Below are positions 6,579 to 15,817 of a stretch of DNA of 35,371 nt, in pieces. The translations under genes and the position numbers were made by a program. Positions within the stretch are counted from its first letter, which is position 1. Each line of letters opens with the position of its first letter. The stretch comes from Clostridium sp. (lineage in GTDB: Bacteria; Bacteroidota; Bacteroidia; Bacteroidales; Muribaculaceae), in assembly GCA_023666615.1 (NCBI GenBank), contig JAMPBQ010000001.1, positions 137,159-172,529 on the forward strand, written 5' to 3'. Below the pieces are notes generated by a model. The model did no database searches. It saw only the letters and a program-made list of their open reading frames with translations, and was not told where the DNA came from.

Positions 6579-8701
6579 CAGTTCAGTCCTTTCATTGACA
6601 GGGAGATTCTGCAGCGGTCCAGGTCTACGTCAAGAACTCGCACTCGCACTCGTTGGTTAAGCTTCACCACATCCGCCGGGTTGGAAACGCGGCGGTCAGC
6701 CATCTGCGATATATGCACCAGGCCGCTATGGTGTACGCCTATGTCTACAAACGCTCCGAAGGCGGTGATGTTGTTGACAATGCCGTTGAGCTCCATCCCA
6801 GCGCGCACGTCCTCTATGTCAGTCACCGAAGGGTCGAATTCGAATGCCTCCGCCGGCTCGCGCGGGTCGCGGCCCGGGCGCTTCAGCTCTTCAGCTATGT
6901 CCTTTAGGGTGGGGAGGCCCACTGATTCTGTGGCGTACTTGCCCAGGTCAATCTTGTCAATCAACTGCGTATTGCCTATCAATTCCTTAATATCCGCGCC
7001 AAGGTCTGATGCCATGCGTGACACTATTCCGTAGCTTTCCGGATGCACCGCGCTGTTGTCAAGTGGGGATTCTGCCCCGGGGATGCGCAGGAAGCCCGCG
7101 CTCTGCTGGAATGCCTTTTCTCCCATGCGGGGCACTCGCATCAGGGCCTTGCGGTTCTTGAAGTCGCCGTTCTCAGCGCGGTAGTCTACGATGTTCTGCG
7201 CCAATGCCGGGCCGATGCCTGAGATGTAGGAGAGAAGCTGTTTGGATGCCGTGTTCACGTTCACGCCCACGAGGTTGACGCAGCTCATCACGGTATAGTC
7301 CAGCGAATCTTTCAGTGCCCCTTGGTCCACGTCATGCTGGTATTGCCCTACGCCGATTGATTTGGGGTCTATTTTGACGAGCTCGGCCAGCGGGTCAATC
7401 AGCCTGCGGCCTATCGACACTGCGCCTCTGACCGTTACGTCATAATCTGGAAATTCTTCGCGCGCAAGGTCGCTGGCGCTGTACACTGACGCGCCGCTTT
7501 CGCTCACCACCACTATCTGCGCCGGCCTCGGCAGGTGCAGCACGCGCAGAAATTGCTCTGTCTCGCGGCTGGCGGTGCCGTTTCCCACGGCTATGGCGTC
7601 AATCTCGTATTTGTCCACAAGCGATGACACGGTGATTGCCGACCGCTGGCGCTCTCTTTGCGGATATATCACGTCGTTGTGCAGAAGGTTGCCCTGCTTA
7701 TCCAGGCATACTATCTTGCAGCCTGTGCGTATTCCCGGGTCTATGCCCATCACTCTCTTGTCGGCAAGGGGAGGGGAGAGCAGGAGCTGCCGCAGGTTGT
7801 CCGCGAAAAGGGCGATCGCGTCGGTGTCGGCTTTCGTCTTCCAAATTGCCGCCACTTCGTTCTCTATCGAAGGCAGGAGAAGCCGCGTATAGCTGTCTTT
7901 TGCCGCCTCTTCTATAGCCTTTGCGCAATCTTTCTGCGTGTGCTCTTTTATGAATCCGCGGTTGATGTATTGCAGCGCGCGGTCATTGTCTATGCTTACG
8001 CCCACCTTCAACAAGCCCTCGCGCTCGCCTCGGCGTATGGCCAGATATTGGTGCGACGGCACCTTTCCGATAGGCTTCTTGAAATTATCGTAATTCAGAT
8101 AGTTGCGTGCCTGCTCTTCTTTGCCTTTCGCTATCTTGGACGAAATAATGGCGTATTTCTCCATCTGGTTGCGAAGGTAGGCCCTTACGCGCGGGGTCTC
8201 GCTCGCCCATTCGGCAATGATGTCCTTTGCCCCGGCTATGGCCTCGTCTGCGTCTTTCACCTCGCCTTTTGCGAATCTGGCGGCGGCCGATGCGAGGTCG
8301 CGCGTGTTTCCGGCCATAATGATTTTTGCCAGCGGCTCCAGGCCTTTTTCCCTGGCTATGGTGGCGCGGGTGCGACGCTTTGGCTTGTAGGGCAGGTAGA
8401 GGTCTTCAAGTTCGCCTGAATCGGTTGTGTCCTCTATCTTTTTGCGTAGTTCTTCTGTCAGCGCTCCAAGTTTTTCGATTGTGTCAAGTATGTAGGCGCG
8501 CCGTTTTTCAAGCTCAAGAAAGTATTTGTAGAGGCTCTCTATTTCGCGTATTTCCACTTCGTTGAGTGAGCCGGTGGCCTCTTTGCGGTATCGGCTTATG
8601 AAGGGGATGGTGGCGCCGTCGTCAAGAAGCCCTATGGTTGCTTCGACGCTCCTCTGCGTTAGGCCTAATCTCTTGGCGATTTCGGCGGGTATGCTTATCA
8701 C
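6578..8701 (-). CDS. tex: Tex family RNA-binding transcription accessory protein
   Basis: 707 residues, close to the usual Tex/YhgF length. In order: the helical Tex N-domain (FISRYRKEATGSLNEVEIRE near residues 34-53); a YqgF/RNase H-like domain (GIDPGIRTGCK from 319); a helix-hairpin-helix region (ISGIGPALAQNIVDYR); and a C-terminal S1 domain (GIVNNITAFGAFVDIGVHHSGLVH). Tex binds nucleic acids and associates with the transcription and translation machinery. The start codon is GTG at 8701, overlapping the phosphoesterase stop by 4 bp (GTGA), and its own TGA overlaps the next ATG, so it sits inside a translationally coupled operon. Confidence 0.95.
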   Translation of the reverse strand: MISIPAEIAKRLGLTQRSVEATIGLLDDGATIPFISRYRKEATGSLNEVEIREIESLYKYFLELEKRRAYILDTIEKLGALTEELRKKIEDTTDSGELEDLYLPYKPKRRTRATIAREKGLEPLAKIIMAGNTRDLASAAARFAKGEVKDADEAIAGAKDIIAEWASETPRVRAYLRNQMEKYAIISSKIAKGKEEQARNYLNYDNFKKPIGKVPSHQYLAIRRGEREGLLKVGVSIDNDRALQYINRGFIKEHTQKDCAKAIEEAAKDSYTRLLLPSIENEVAAIWKTKADTDAIALFADNLRQLLLSPPLADKRVMGIDPGIRTGCKIVCLDKQGNLLHNDVIYPQRERQRSAITVSSLVDKYEIDAIAVGNGTASRETEQFLRVLHLPRPAQIVVVSESGASVYSASDLAREEFPDYDVTVRGAVSIGRRLIDPLAELVKIDPKSIGVGQYQHDVDQGALKDSLDYTVMSCVNLVGVNVNTASKQLLSYISGIGPALAQNIVDYRAENGDFKNRKALMRVPRMGEKAFQQSAGFLRIPGAESPLDNSAVHPESYGIVSRMASDLGADIKELIGNTQLIDKIDLGKYATESVGLPTLKDIAEELKRPGRDPREPAEAFEFDPSVTDIEDVRAGMELNGIVNNITAFGAFVDIGVHHSGLVHISQMADRRVSNPADVVKLNQRVRVRVLDVDLDRCRISLSMKGLN

Positions 8702-9888
8702 TTTTGTGCGGATTTTAGTGTGAATATGGATATCTCGGGTGTGGCTCCGATGCGTGCCGGGAAGCCTACTTCCCCGGCTCCGCGGTTTACGTATAGGCTT
8801 TGTCCTTGGCCGTCATTGTATAGGCCTCCCCAAGTGCGGTAGCGCCAGCGCGCCGGAGAAAACCCCAGAATCATTATCTGCATTGCGTGCGTATGCCCTG
8901 ATAGGGTCAGCGCTATGTTGGATGACGCTTTGTCGGCTATGTCGTTGGTCCAATGCGCGGGATTGTGCGTCAGGAGTATCTTCACATTGTCGTCGCCAAT
9001 GTTGGGGTAGGCTTTTCCAAGGTCGCCATATGTCGAGAAGGGCGGATCGCCGATGTTCTCTACGCCTATCAGCGCTATGCTGTCCGAGCCGTTTCTCAGC
9101 CACTCGGTTGAGTTGTTGAGCATTCTCCACCCCATCCTTTTCTGCATTGCCTTCAGCCTTTCCACGTCCGCTAGCCTGGCCTCGGCCGACGCCCATTGCA
9201 TGTATTCGGCATAGTCGTGGTTGCCCATGATTGAGTATACGCCCATCGGCGCGTGCAGGCGGCTTAGCGGCTTGATGAATGGGATTGCTTCTTCTGAATG
9301 GCGGTTGACAAGGTCGCCGGTGAAAACTATAATGTCAGGCCTCGCTGCGTTTATGCTGTCCACCAGGCGCGAAACGAACGCCGTATCGTTGGCGAATGTC
9401 CCCACGTGCAGGTCGGATATTTGCGCAATCCTGATTCCGTCAAAGCTTTTCGGCAGGGAGGGTATGGCTATCTCCTCCTCGGTGAATGTTATGCGGTTTT
9501 TGTCGGTCAGCGCTGAAAACCAAAGGAGGGTGAAGGCAAATAGCCCTATCCACGCTCCGGCCTTTGTCGCCCATGCCGCTCTATGCCGTCCGAATAGTAT
9601 CGGAAGGCGTGACAAGGCGTCAAAGATCAAAAATATATATTTCCCGAGGTATATCGACGCGTAGGCAAACAATGTCCACATGGCCGCCTCGAAGCTTATG
9701 TCGCCAATCTTTGCCATCGGCATCAGCATAAGGGTGATGAGCGCCAGCGGCAGGATTATTGCGGTCGCGGCTTGAATGCGCGCCCAAATTCTGGCGCGCA
9801 GGTAGCTGCGCAATGCGGCGTAGATGTAAAGGTCAACCAATGCGTTGACCGCCAATGCGCCGATGGCGAGAATTATTGAAAACCTCAT
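8698..9888 (-). CDS. Membrane-anchored calcineurin-like metallophosphoesterase (YkuE/YaeI-like)
   Basis: 396 residues. The first 130 contain four predicted membrane segments (about 3-27, 41-58, 68-90, 110-127). The remainder is a calcineurin-type phosphoesterase with all metal-binding motifs: SDLH (158-161), GD (191-192), GNHD (222-225), a LTHNP histidine and SGHTH near residue 332. Relatives include YkuE/YaeI-type enzymes acting on lipid-linked or UDP-sugar substrates; the substrate here is not determined. It lies 31 bp after an acyltransferase gene and overlaps tex by 4 bp. The pairing with a lipid acyltransferase hints at membrane-lipid metabolism, which is inference. Confidence 0.88.
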   Translation of the reverse strand: MRFSIILAIGALAVNALVDLYIYAALRSYLRARIWARIQAATAIILPLALITLMLMPMAKIGDISFEAAMWTLFAYASIYLGKYIFLIFDALSRLPILFGRHRAAWATKAGAWIGLFAFTLLWFSALTDKNRITFTEEEIAIPSLPKSFDGIRIAQISDLHVGTFANDTAFVSRLVDSINAARPDIIVFTGDLVNRHSEEAIPFIKPLSRLHAPMGVYSIMGNHDYAEYMQWASAEARLADVERLKAMQKRMGWRMLNNSTEWLRNGSDSIALIGVENIGDPPFSTYGDLGKAYPNIGDDNVKILLTHNPAHWTNDIADKASSNIALTLSGHTHAMQIMILGFSPARWRYRTWGGLYNDGQGQSLYVNRGAGEVGFPARIGATPEISIFTLKSAQK

Positions 9889-9919
9889 TGTTGATGGGGT
9901 GGTTGCGGATTAGGTATTG

Positions 9920-11107
9920 TTACGGCCTCGATTCCACCTGAAGCTTGTTCTTCAATGGATTGGCGTACATTGTCAGCATCATGTGCCTCATGTATTGGCG
10001 CTCTTCTTGTGATATTGCGCCAATGTCCTGCACCTTGTCAAGCTGTGATTCAACGTATTCATTGAAATGCCGTTCGTCGTCTGCCGTATATTTGTCTGCA
10101 AAGCGCCGGCTTTCGTTTATTTTATCGTAGGCTATGTAGTTGCATTGGTATATTTCGTATCCGGCATGAATCTTATTGTCAATCAGACGGCAAGTCTCGC
10201 GCACGATCTCCGCGCGGGTTTCCGATGCGTATGCCTCCAAGTCTTGGTTGATGTACCCGCCGATGCGGAATGTAACCCTCCCCTTGTGCTTTAGTATGCC
10301 GGTCTCCATGCTGAAGAGGTCGTCATGCTGGCTTTTCTTGAATTGCGGGTCTCTCCGTTTCAGCAGAAATTCCCTGGCCTTAAGATAGTCGTTCGGATCG
10401 TATTCATATGAAATGGACACGGGGCAGAGGTGCGCCGAGAGTATGTTTTCTTTCACGTTGCCGTCTCCGGCTAATGATATCATCTTTATCAGGCTTTCCT
10501 GCGTAAGGTCATTGCTGTCCTTGGCGCGCCCTTCCCGCTGAGCGATCCATACGGATTCATGCAGCTGGTTGATCGTATAATGTATGTATCCCGAAAGTTG
10601 CTTGGCGGCCTCCAGCGCGCGCGCCATCTTCACGTCACGCTTCACGATGAAGCTGCGGTTAAGCTTCACCAAATCGGTAATCCACTCATAGATAAGTAGA
10701 TTGTTGCCGATGGCTATTTGCGTTATGGGATAGCCGGCGCGTATGAAGCCCAAGTTGAGGAATGATGCGTCCAGCACTATGTCGCGGTGGTTGGTGATGA
10801 ACGTGTAGTTTTCTTCCTTGGTCAATTTCTCCAGACCATAAAGAGCGATGCCGTCCGTGGTGGCCTTTTCTAGCGATTCCAGCACGCCTCTCATCACGTG
10901 GAGCTGGAATTGCTTCTGATTTTCAAGCGATAAGAGTTGCTTTGCCAATGCCGGGTAGTCGACGTTTGGCATTACGTATTTCACGGCGTTCTCAAATCCG
11001 GGCTCCTCAACGAGGCTCTTCATCTTTTCTTTGAACGTGCTGTCGTCGTAGGGAGCTATGTCTTCAAACTCTTGCGGTATAGTTATATTTTTAGGTTCTG
11101 TAACCAT
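9920..11107 (-). CDS. Glycerolipid acyltransferase family protein (PlsB/PlsC-like)
   Basis: 395 residues, no signal peptide. The acyltransferase signature is NHRDIVLD (106-113), followed by RSFIVKRD (151-158), an arginine motif like that in glycerol-3-phosphate acyltransferases, then EGRAKDSND and CPVSISYEYDPND. The histidine-to-aspartate spacing is H-x5-D if D113 is used (canonical PlsB/PlsC is H-x4-D), or H-x-D if D109 acts. It probably acylates a glycerolipid or related acceptor at the membrane. The acceptor cannot be told from sequence. A TAATTTTG element 24 bp upstream makes it the likely first gene of the acyltransferase-phosphoesterase-tex-HPPK/YhcH operon. Confidence 0.82.
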   Translation of the reverse strand: MVTEPKNITIPQEFEDIAPYDDSTFKEKMKSLVEEPGFENAVKYVMPNVDYPALAKQLLSLENQKQFQLHVMRGVLESLEKATTDGIALYGLEKLTKEENYTFITNHRDIVLDASFLNLGFIRAGYPITQIAIGNNLLIYEWITDLVKLNRSFIVKRDVKMARALEAAKQLSGYIHYTINQLHESVWIAQREGRAKDSNDLTQESLIKMISLAGDGNVKENILSAHLCPVSISYEYDPNDYLKAREFLLKRRDPQFKKSQHDDLFSMETGILKHKGRVTFRIGGYINQDLEAYASETRAEIVRETCRLIDNKIHAGYEIYQCNYIAYDKINESRRFADKYTADDERHFNEYVESQLDKVQDIGAISQEERQYMRHMMLTMYANPLKNKLQVESRP

Positions 11108-11130
11108 AATGAAATTCGTGTTTCAATGCT

Positions 11131-11138
11131 CAAAATTA
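11131..11138 (-). promoter_or_regulatory. -7 element of the acyltransferase operon
   Basis: TAATTTTG on the minus strand, 24 bp before the ATG at 11107. No clear -33 TTTG. It implies a short leader of about 20 nt. Confidence 0.5.
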
Positions 11139-11244
11139 CAACATAATCTCAAAATAACCTAAAAAGGCCGCCAAGTTTTTGAATCATTTACAATTTTTTA
11201 AAGTTTTTATGGTATGTTTGCGCACAAATCCCCTCAAAGTGTGT

Positions 11245-11313
11245 AAAAAACGGAGACATTGAGTTCACTGCAAGCAAAAACTCAGGCTTTGCCCGTAAAG
11301 AGCGTATTCTCCG
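11245..11313 (-). terminator. Branched RNA structure with U-tract after purF
   Basis: Written on the plus strand, CGGAGA (11251-11256) pairs with TCTCCG (11308-11313) and encloses two hairpins: TGAGTT/AACTCA (11260-11265 with 11279-11284) and CTTT/AAAG (11287-11290 with 11297-11300). On the minus strand the closing stem is followed directly by TTTTTT (complement of 11245-11250). It lies 28 bp after the purF stop and probably terminates purF. A three-way-junction shape is unusual for a simple terminator. Confidence 0.55.
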
Positions 11314-11340
11314 CCTCTAGTCCTTCTCTTTTGTTATGGG

Positions 11341-13239
11341 TCAGCGTGCGTCAGCCCGGCCTTCATAGTAGTTGATGAAGGCGCGGTTAACAAGCCTGTT
11401 GCCGCCGGGGGTGGGGTAGTCGCCGGTAAAGTACCAGTCGCCTGGATGGTTTGGGATGGCGGCGTGCAGCCCCTCCACGGTTTGGTAGAGTATGTCAACC
11501 TTAGCCGTGGTTCCTTTTGGCGTTAGCATCTCCGCTATTTTCGCCGAAATCTCTTCGTCGGTGAATTGTTCGTAGATGGCCTTTACGCAGTTGGTCTGTT
11601 CAGCGGCCGGCAGATGCGTTTGTCTGCGGCATTCGGCGTATACCTGGTCCATAACGTACGTTCTGCCTCGGTCTTTCAGCAGCTCCACTGCGGCGCGGAA
11701 AGCTATGAATTCGCCCATTCGGCTCATGTCTATGCCGTAATAGTCGGGATAGCGCACCTGCGGCGATGATGACACAACGATGATGCGCGCGGGCTTAAGC
11801 CGGTCCAGCATTCCTATGATGGATTGCCGCAGGGTGGTGCCGCGCACTATGCTGTCGTCTATCACCACTAGGGTGTCCACCCCGGTCTCTACGCAGCCGT
11901 ACGTCACGTCGTACACGTGTGAGGCCAGTTCGTCCCTTGAGCCGCCTTCGGCTATGAATGTGCGCAGCTTAATGTCCTTGATGGCTATTTTCTCCACCTT
12001 CACCTTCTCCGCCATGATGCGCTGCAGAGCCTCGGCCGTAAGCCGCCCCTCTTGCTGCAGCCGCAGTATGGTGTCTTTCCTGCGGTTGTCGAGCCATCTT
12101 TCCAGCTCCTGCGTCATGCCCATGTAGGCCACTTCAGCCGTATTGGGTATGAATGAGAATACGGCATGCGATATCGTGCCCCCGAGCATCTCTATCAGCG
12201 AAGGCACAAGGTTCACTCCCAAGGCTTTGCGTTCGCGGTAGATGTCGGCGTCGCTCCCCCGCGAAAAGTAGATGCGCTCAAATGAACACCGCTTGTTTTC
12301 TCCCGGCTCGTTTATTTGCGCCAGGCTCAGGTTGTTGTTCTTGTCCACGAAAATGGCCTGCCCGGGCTGCAGCTCATGCACCTGGGGCAGAAGCACATTC
12401 ATCACGGTCTGTATCACGGGACGCTCGGAGGCCACCACCACTACTTCGTCATCATAGTAGTAGAATGCAGGCCGGATGCCATGCGTATCGCGCAGGACAA
12501 ACATGTCGCCCGACCCTGTGGCTCCACACATCACGTATCCCCCGTCCCATAGGCAGGACTCGGCCTTGAGCACCGACTCAAGGCTGAGGTTGTCCTCTAT
12601 CATTTTCGACAGCTCAGGCTCTGCGTATTTGTCCTTGTATTCGCGGTACAGGCGATTGTTTTCTTTGTCCAGCGCATATCCCAGCTGCTCAAGCATCACC
12701 ACCGTGTCGCTGTATATGCGCGGATGCTGTCCGCGCGCCACGATGCTTTGGAACACTTCGTCTACGTTGGTCAAGTTGAAGTTGCCGCACATCAAAAGGT
12801 TGCGTGACCGCCAATTGTTGCGCCTCAGGAATGGATGCACATACGATAGCCCGCTTTTTCCGGTGGTGCTGTAGCGCAGATGGCCCATGTAGATGTCTCC
12901 TATAAATGGTACATCGGCCAAAAGCCCCTTCTTTTGAGCCTCGGCTTGTTCAAGCTCTTTGGCGAAGGGCCTCGTCTGCATGCCCACGGCGTCGAATATT
13001 TCCTGGATGGCGCCTGACCCTATCGCGCGCTCGCGGAATACGTATTCATGCCCTGGCTCTGAATCTATCTTCACCACGCCAAGGCCTGCCGCCTCCTGCC
13101 CTCGGTTATGCTGCTTTTCCATAAGGAGGTAGAGCTTCGACAGTCCCCAGCTGTAGCTGCCGTATTTCTCTTTGTAATAGTCCAAGGGCTTGCGTAGGCG
13201 TATCATCGCCACGCCGCATTCATGCTTTAGCTGCTCCAA
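11341..13239 (-). CDS. purF: Amidophosphoribosyltransferase-type protein (long Bacteroidales form)
   Basis: 632 residues, against roughly 470-510 for standard PurF. It carries an N-terminal Ntn glutamine amidotransferase and a C-terminal phosphoribosyltransferase, the two activities of the first committed step of purine synthesis. The likely catalytic Cys8 follows a short propeptide (MEQLKHE), as in other PurF precursors; NRGQEAAGL (45-53) and GHLRYSTTG (119-127) are present. The PRPP loop is VIDDSIVRGTT (459-469). The usual HNGNLTN motif reads CGNFNLTN (151-158), so the Gly after the oxyanion-hole Asn is Phe. The start is TTG: an in-frame TAA lies seven codons upstream, and no ATG precedes the catalytic Cys. 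A second, canonical purF elsewhere in the genome is possible. Confidence 0.85.
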   Translation of the reverse strand: MEQLKHECGVAMIRLRKPLDYYKEKYGSYSWGLSKLYLLMEKQHNRGQEAAGLGVVKIDSEPGHEYVFRERAIGSGAIQEIFDAVGMQTRPFAKELEQAEAQKKGLLADVPFIGDIYMGHLRYSTTGKSGLSYVHPFLRRNNWRSRNLLMCGNFNLTNVDEVFQSIVARGQHPRIYSDTVVMLEQLGYALDKENNRLYREYKDKYAEPELSKMIEDNLSLESVLKAESCLWDGGYVMCGATGSGDMFVLRDTHGIRPAFYYYDDEVVVVASERPVIQTVMNVLLPQVHELQPGQAIFVDKNNNLSLAQINEPGENKRCSFERIYFSRGSDADIYRERKALGVNLVPSLIEMLGGTISHAVFSFIPNTAEVAYMGMTQELERWLDNRRKDTILRLQQEGRLTAEALQRIMAEKVKVEKIAIKDIKLRTFIAEGGSRDELASHVYDVTYGCVETGVDTLVVIDDSIVRGTTLRQSIIGMLDRLKPARIIVVSSSPQVRYPDYYGIDMSRMGEFIAFRAAVELLKDRGRTYVMDQVYAECRRQTHLPAAEQTNCVKAIYEQFTDEEISAKIAEMLTPKGTTAKVDILYQTVEGLHAAIPNHPGDWYFTGDYPTPGGNRLVNRAFINYYEGRADAR

Positions 13240-13269
13240 TTTTCTGGCGGTTTTGTATTATAAATCATG

Positions 13270-13398
13270 GGGGTGTTGAAAAACTACATGATAGAAGCCT
13301 CGTATCAAACGTGTTTTTACGAATTTAATTAATTTATAATCAATAAAATCCGTGTAATCCGTGAAATCCGTGGTTCTTTCTTGGCTTTTCAACACCCC
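13270..13398. repeat. ~129-bp dispersed element with 13-bp inverted-repeat ends
   Basis: Perfect 13-bp arms, GGGGTGTTGAAAA (13270-13282) and its reverse complement (13386-13398), bound an AT-rich core and three 9-bp units AATCCGTGN (13347-13373). A second, diverged copy lies at 17803-17925 in the same order and orientation. Here it ends 12 bp from the glnN stop and fills the glnN-purF gap. Confidence 0.75.
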
Positions 13399-13410
13399 GG
13401 CATGTGATTC

Positions 13411-15600
13411 TTATCTTATGAAGAGTAGTTCGCGGTACTTTGGCAGCGGCCAAATCTCATTGTCCACCATGTTCTCAAGCTTGTCGATGTGGTAGCGGAT
13501 CTCATCCATGAGGTTAAGCACTGTGTCGTGGTATGCGATGGCCTTCTCGCGTTGGTTCTCAATGCGGTTGGCCGTCTTGCGCGCCTCGATCATCTGCTGC
13601 GTCTTTTGCTTTATCGTCACGGTGTGCTTTGAGATTTTCTCGATTGATTCGAGGTCGGGGGCCACGATGTCTTCTCCCTTCTTGCCCTCAAAGAGGCTCT
13701 TCAGCTTCACCACATTGTCAACAAGCATCGACTGGTAGCGCGTTGCCACGGGGATGATGTGGTTGATGGCCAAGTCGCCGAGCACGCGGCTCTCTATCTG
13801 GATTTTCTTGGTGTACATCTCCCATTTCACCTCATTGCGCGCCTGCAGCTCTACCTCTGACAGCACGCCCGTGCGCTTGAACATCTCCACGGTCGAGGGC
13901 TTCAGGTAGTTGTCAAAGATTTTGGGTGCGGAGGTCTCGCAGTCCAGGCCGCGGCGTGCAGCCTCTTCTTTCCATTCGTCTGAATAGCCGTTGCCTTCAA
14001 AGTGTATGGCCTTCGATTCCTTTATCAGCGCGCGGATTTCTTCGAGGATGGCCATCTTCATGTCCTGTCCTTCGGCTATGCGCTTGTCCACTGCGGCCTT
14101 GAACTGTGTCAGCTGGTCGGCCACGGCGGCGTTGAGCACCAGCATGGAGGCGGCGCAATTGGCCGATGAGCCTACGGCGCGGAATTCAAACCTGTTGCCG
14201 GTGAAGGCGAAGGGCGACGTGCGGTTGCGGTCCGTGGCGTCAATCTGCAGCTCGGGAATTTGGGCTACGCCCACTGAGTATCCGGCCTTCGTCGAGAGGT
14301 TGGTGAGCTCTTCGTTTGTGCTGTTCTCAATCATGTCGAGAATGCCTGACAGCTGCGAGCCGGTGAAGATGGATATGATGGCTGGCGGCGCTTCGTTCGC
14401 GCCAAGGCGGTGCTGGTTGGTGGCCGACATGATCGATGCCTTCAATAGGCCGTTGTGCTTGTATACGGCCGCCATCGTATTCACCACGAAGGTGAGGAAT
14501 TGCAGGTTCTGCAGCTCGGTCTTGCCTGGAGAGAAGAGAAGGACGCCGGTGTCGGTGCCAAGGCTCCAGTTGTTGTGCTTGCCTGAGCCGTTCACTCCGG
14601 CGAACGGCTTTTCGTGGAGAAGCACGCGGAAGTTGTGCTTGCGGGCCACCTTAGCCATCAGCGACATCAACAGGAGGTTGTGGTCGTTTGCCAAGTTGAC
14701 CTCTTCGAAGATGGGCGCCAGCTCAAACTGGTTGGGTGCCACTTCATTGTGGCGCGTCTTGCAGGGGATGCCCAGCTTGTGCGCCTGCAGCTCAAGGTCT
14801 AGCATGAAGGCCTCTACGCGTGATGGGATCGCTCCGAAATAGTGGTCTTCAAGCTGCTGGTTCTTCGCGCTCTCGTGCCCCATGAGTGTGCGCCCGGTCA
14901 TTGTCAGGTCGGGGCGAGCGAAGTAAAGGGCCTCGTCCACCAGGAAATACTCCTGCTCCCAGCCAAGGTATGAGTTCACGTGCTTTACGTTCGGGTCGAA
15001 CATCTGGGCCACTGCCGTTGCGGCCTTGTCAACGCTGTTCAGAGCCCTCAGCAAAGGCGTCTTGTAGTCAAGAGATTCCCCCGTGTAAGATATAAAGATA
15101 GTGGGGATGCACAGCGTCTCGCCAAGGATGAAAGCCGGCGAAGAGATGTCCCAGGCCGAATAGCCGCGGGCCTCGAAGGTGTTGCGTATGCCGCCGTTCG
15201 GGAAGGAGGATGCGTCGGGCTCTTGCTGCACCAGCTGCTTGCCGTCAAATTCCTCTACCACGCCGCCTTTGCCGTCATGGTCTATGAAGGAATCGTGCTT
15301 TTCGGCTGTGCCGTCGGTCAGGGGGTGGAACCAGTGGGTGTAGTGGCGGGCGCCGTTGTCTATCGCCCATTGCTTCATTCCGGAGGCTACGCTGTCCGCT
15401 ACTTCGCGGGTGATTGATTCGCGGTTCTCAATCGCGTATACCAACGCATCATAGGTTCGTTTCGGAAGATACTCAAACATCTTCTGCCGGTTGAATACGG
15501 CCTTGCCATAGAAGGCTTGCGGACGCTCGTTCGGTATCTCTACCGCAACGGGCTTTCTGTTGAAAGCCTCCTCTACTACTTTAAATCTTAAAGATGACAT
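13411..15600 (-). CDS. glnN: Glutamine synthetase type III
   Basis: 729 residues, the same length as Bacteroides fragilis GSIII. The cytoplasmic oligomeric enzyme makes glutamine from glutamate, ammonia and ATP. Recognisable motifs are GWEQEYFLVD (213-222, metal-binding Glu), KTRHNEVAPNQFELAP (281-296) and GVNGSGKHNNWSLGT (335-349). The N-terminus (MSSLRFKVVEEAFNRKP) matches the GSIII family. A strong promoter match lies about 67 bp upstream. The gene is followed directly by a dispersed inverted-repeat element rather than a simple terminator. I see no obvious regulator gene nearby. Confidence 0.97.
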   Translation of the reverse strand: MSSLRFKVVEEAFNRKPVAVEIPNERPQAFYGKAVFNRQKMFEYLPKRTYDALVYAIENRESITREVADSVASGMKQWAIDNGARHYTHWFHPLTDGTAEKHDSFIDHDGKGGVVEEFDGKQLVQQEPDASSFPNGGIRNTFEARGYSAWDISSPAFILGETLCIPTIFISYTGESLDYKTPLLRALNSVDKAATAVAQMFDPNVKHVNSYLGWEQEYFLVDEALYFARPDLTMTGRTLMGHESAKNQQLEDHYFGAIPSRVEAFMLDLELQAHKLGIPCKTRHNEVAPNQFELAPIFEEVNLANDHNLLLMSLMAKVARKHNFRVLLHEKPFAGVNGSGKHNNWSLGTDTGVLLFSPGKTELQNLQFLTFVVNTMAAVYKHNGLLKASIMSATNQHRLGANEAPPAIISIFTGSQLSGILDMIENSTNEELTNLSTKAGYSVGVAQIPELQIDATDRNRTSPFAFTGNRFEFRAVGSSANCAASMLVLNAAVADQLTQFKAAVDKRIAEGQDMKMAILEEIRALIKESKAIHFEGNGYSDEWKEEAARRGLDCETSAPKIFDNYLKPSTVEMFKRTGVLSEVELQARNEVKWEMYTKKIQIESRVLGDLAINHIIPVATRYQSMLVDNVVKLKSLFEGKKGEDIVAPDLESIEKISKHTVTIKQKTQQMIEARKTANRIENQREKAIAYHDTVLNLMDEIRYHIDKLENMVDNEIWPLPKYRELLFIR

Positions 15601-15666
15601 AGTGGGAAAAAAAAAACGTAATGTTTAAAATTACCCTTGGTGATGTCCTTGTAGTAATTATGGGTG

Positions 15667-15700
15667 CAAAGGTAGCGCTTTTCTCCCCAATCCACCAAAA
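15667..15700 (-). promoter_or_regulatory. Promoter of glnN
   Basis: On the minus strand, TTTTG (15696-15700) lies 21 bp before TACCTTTG (15667-15674), a good Bacteroidota -33/-7 pair. The resulting leader is about 60 nt. Confidence 0.65.
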
Positions 15701-15817
15701 TTTTTCCGCTAAAATTTCCCTCGGTCAAAAAAATCTGTGAAATCAGCGGCAAGCTCTACCCCCATAAAAAAATCTCCCTATAACTCACGGCTCAATCCTC
15801 CGCCATCAAGTTTCAAT

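Noticed and set aside
11213-11220. A plus-strand TATGTTTG promoter for a small RNA in the purF-acyltransferase gap
   Set aside because: No downstream frame or terminator on the plus strand, and the strong U-tract structure there belongs to the minus strand.
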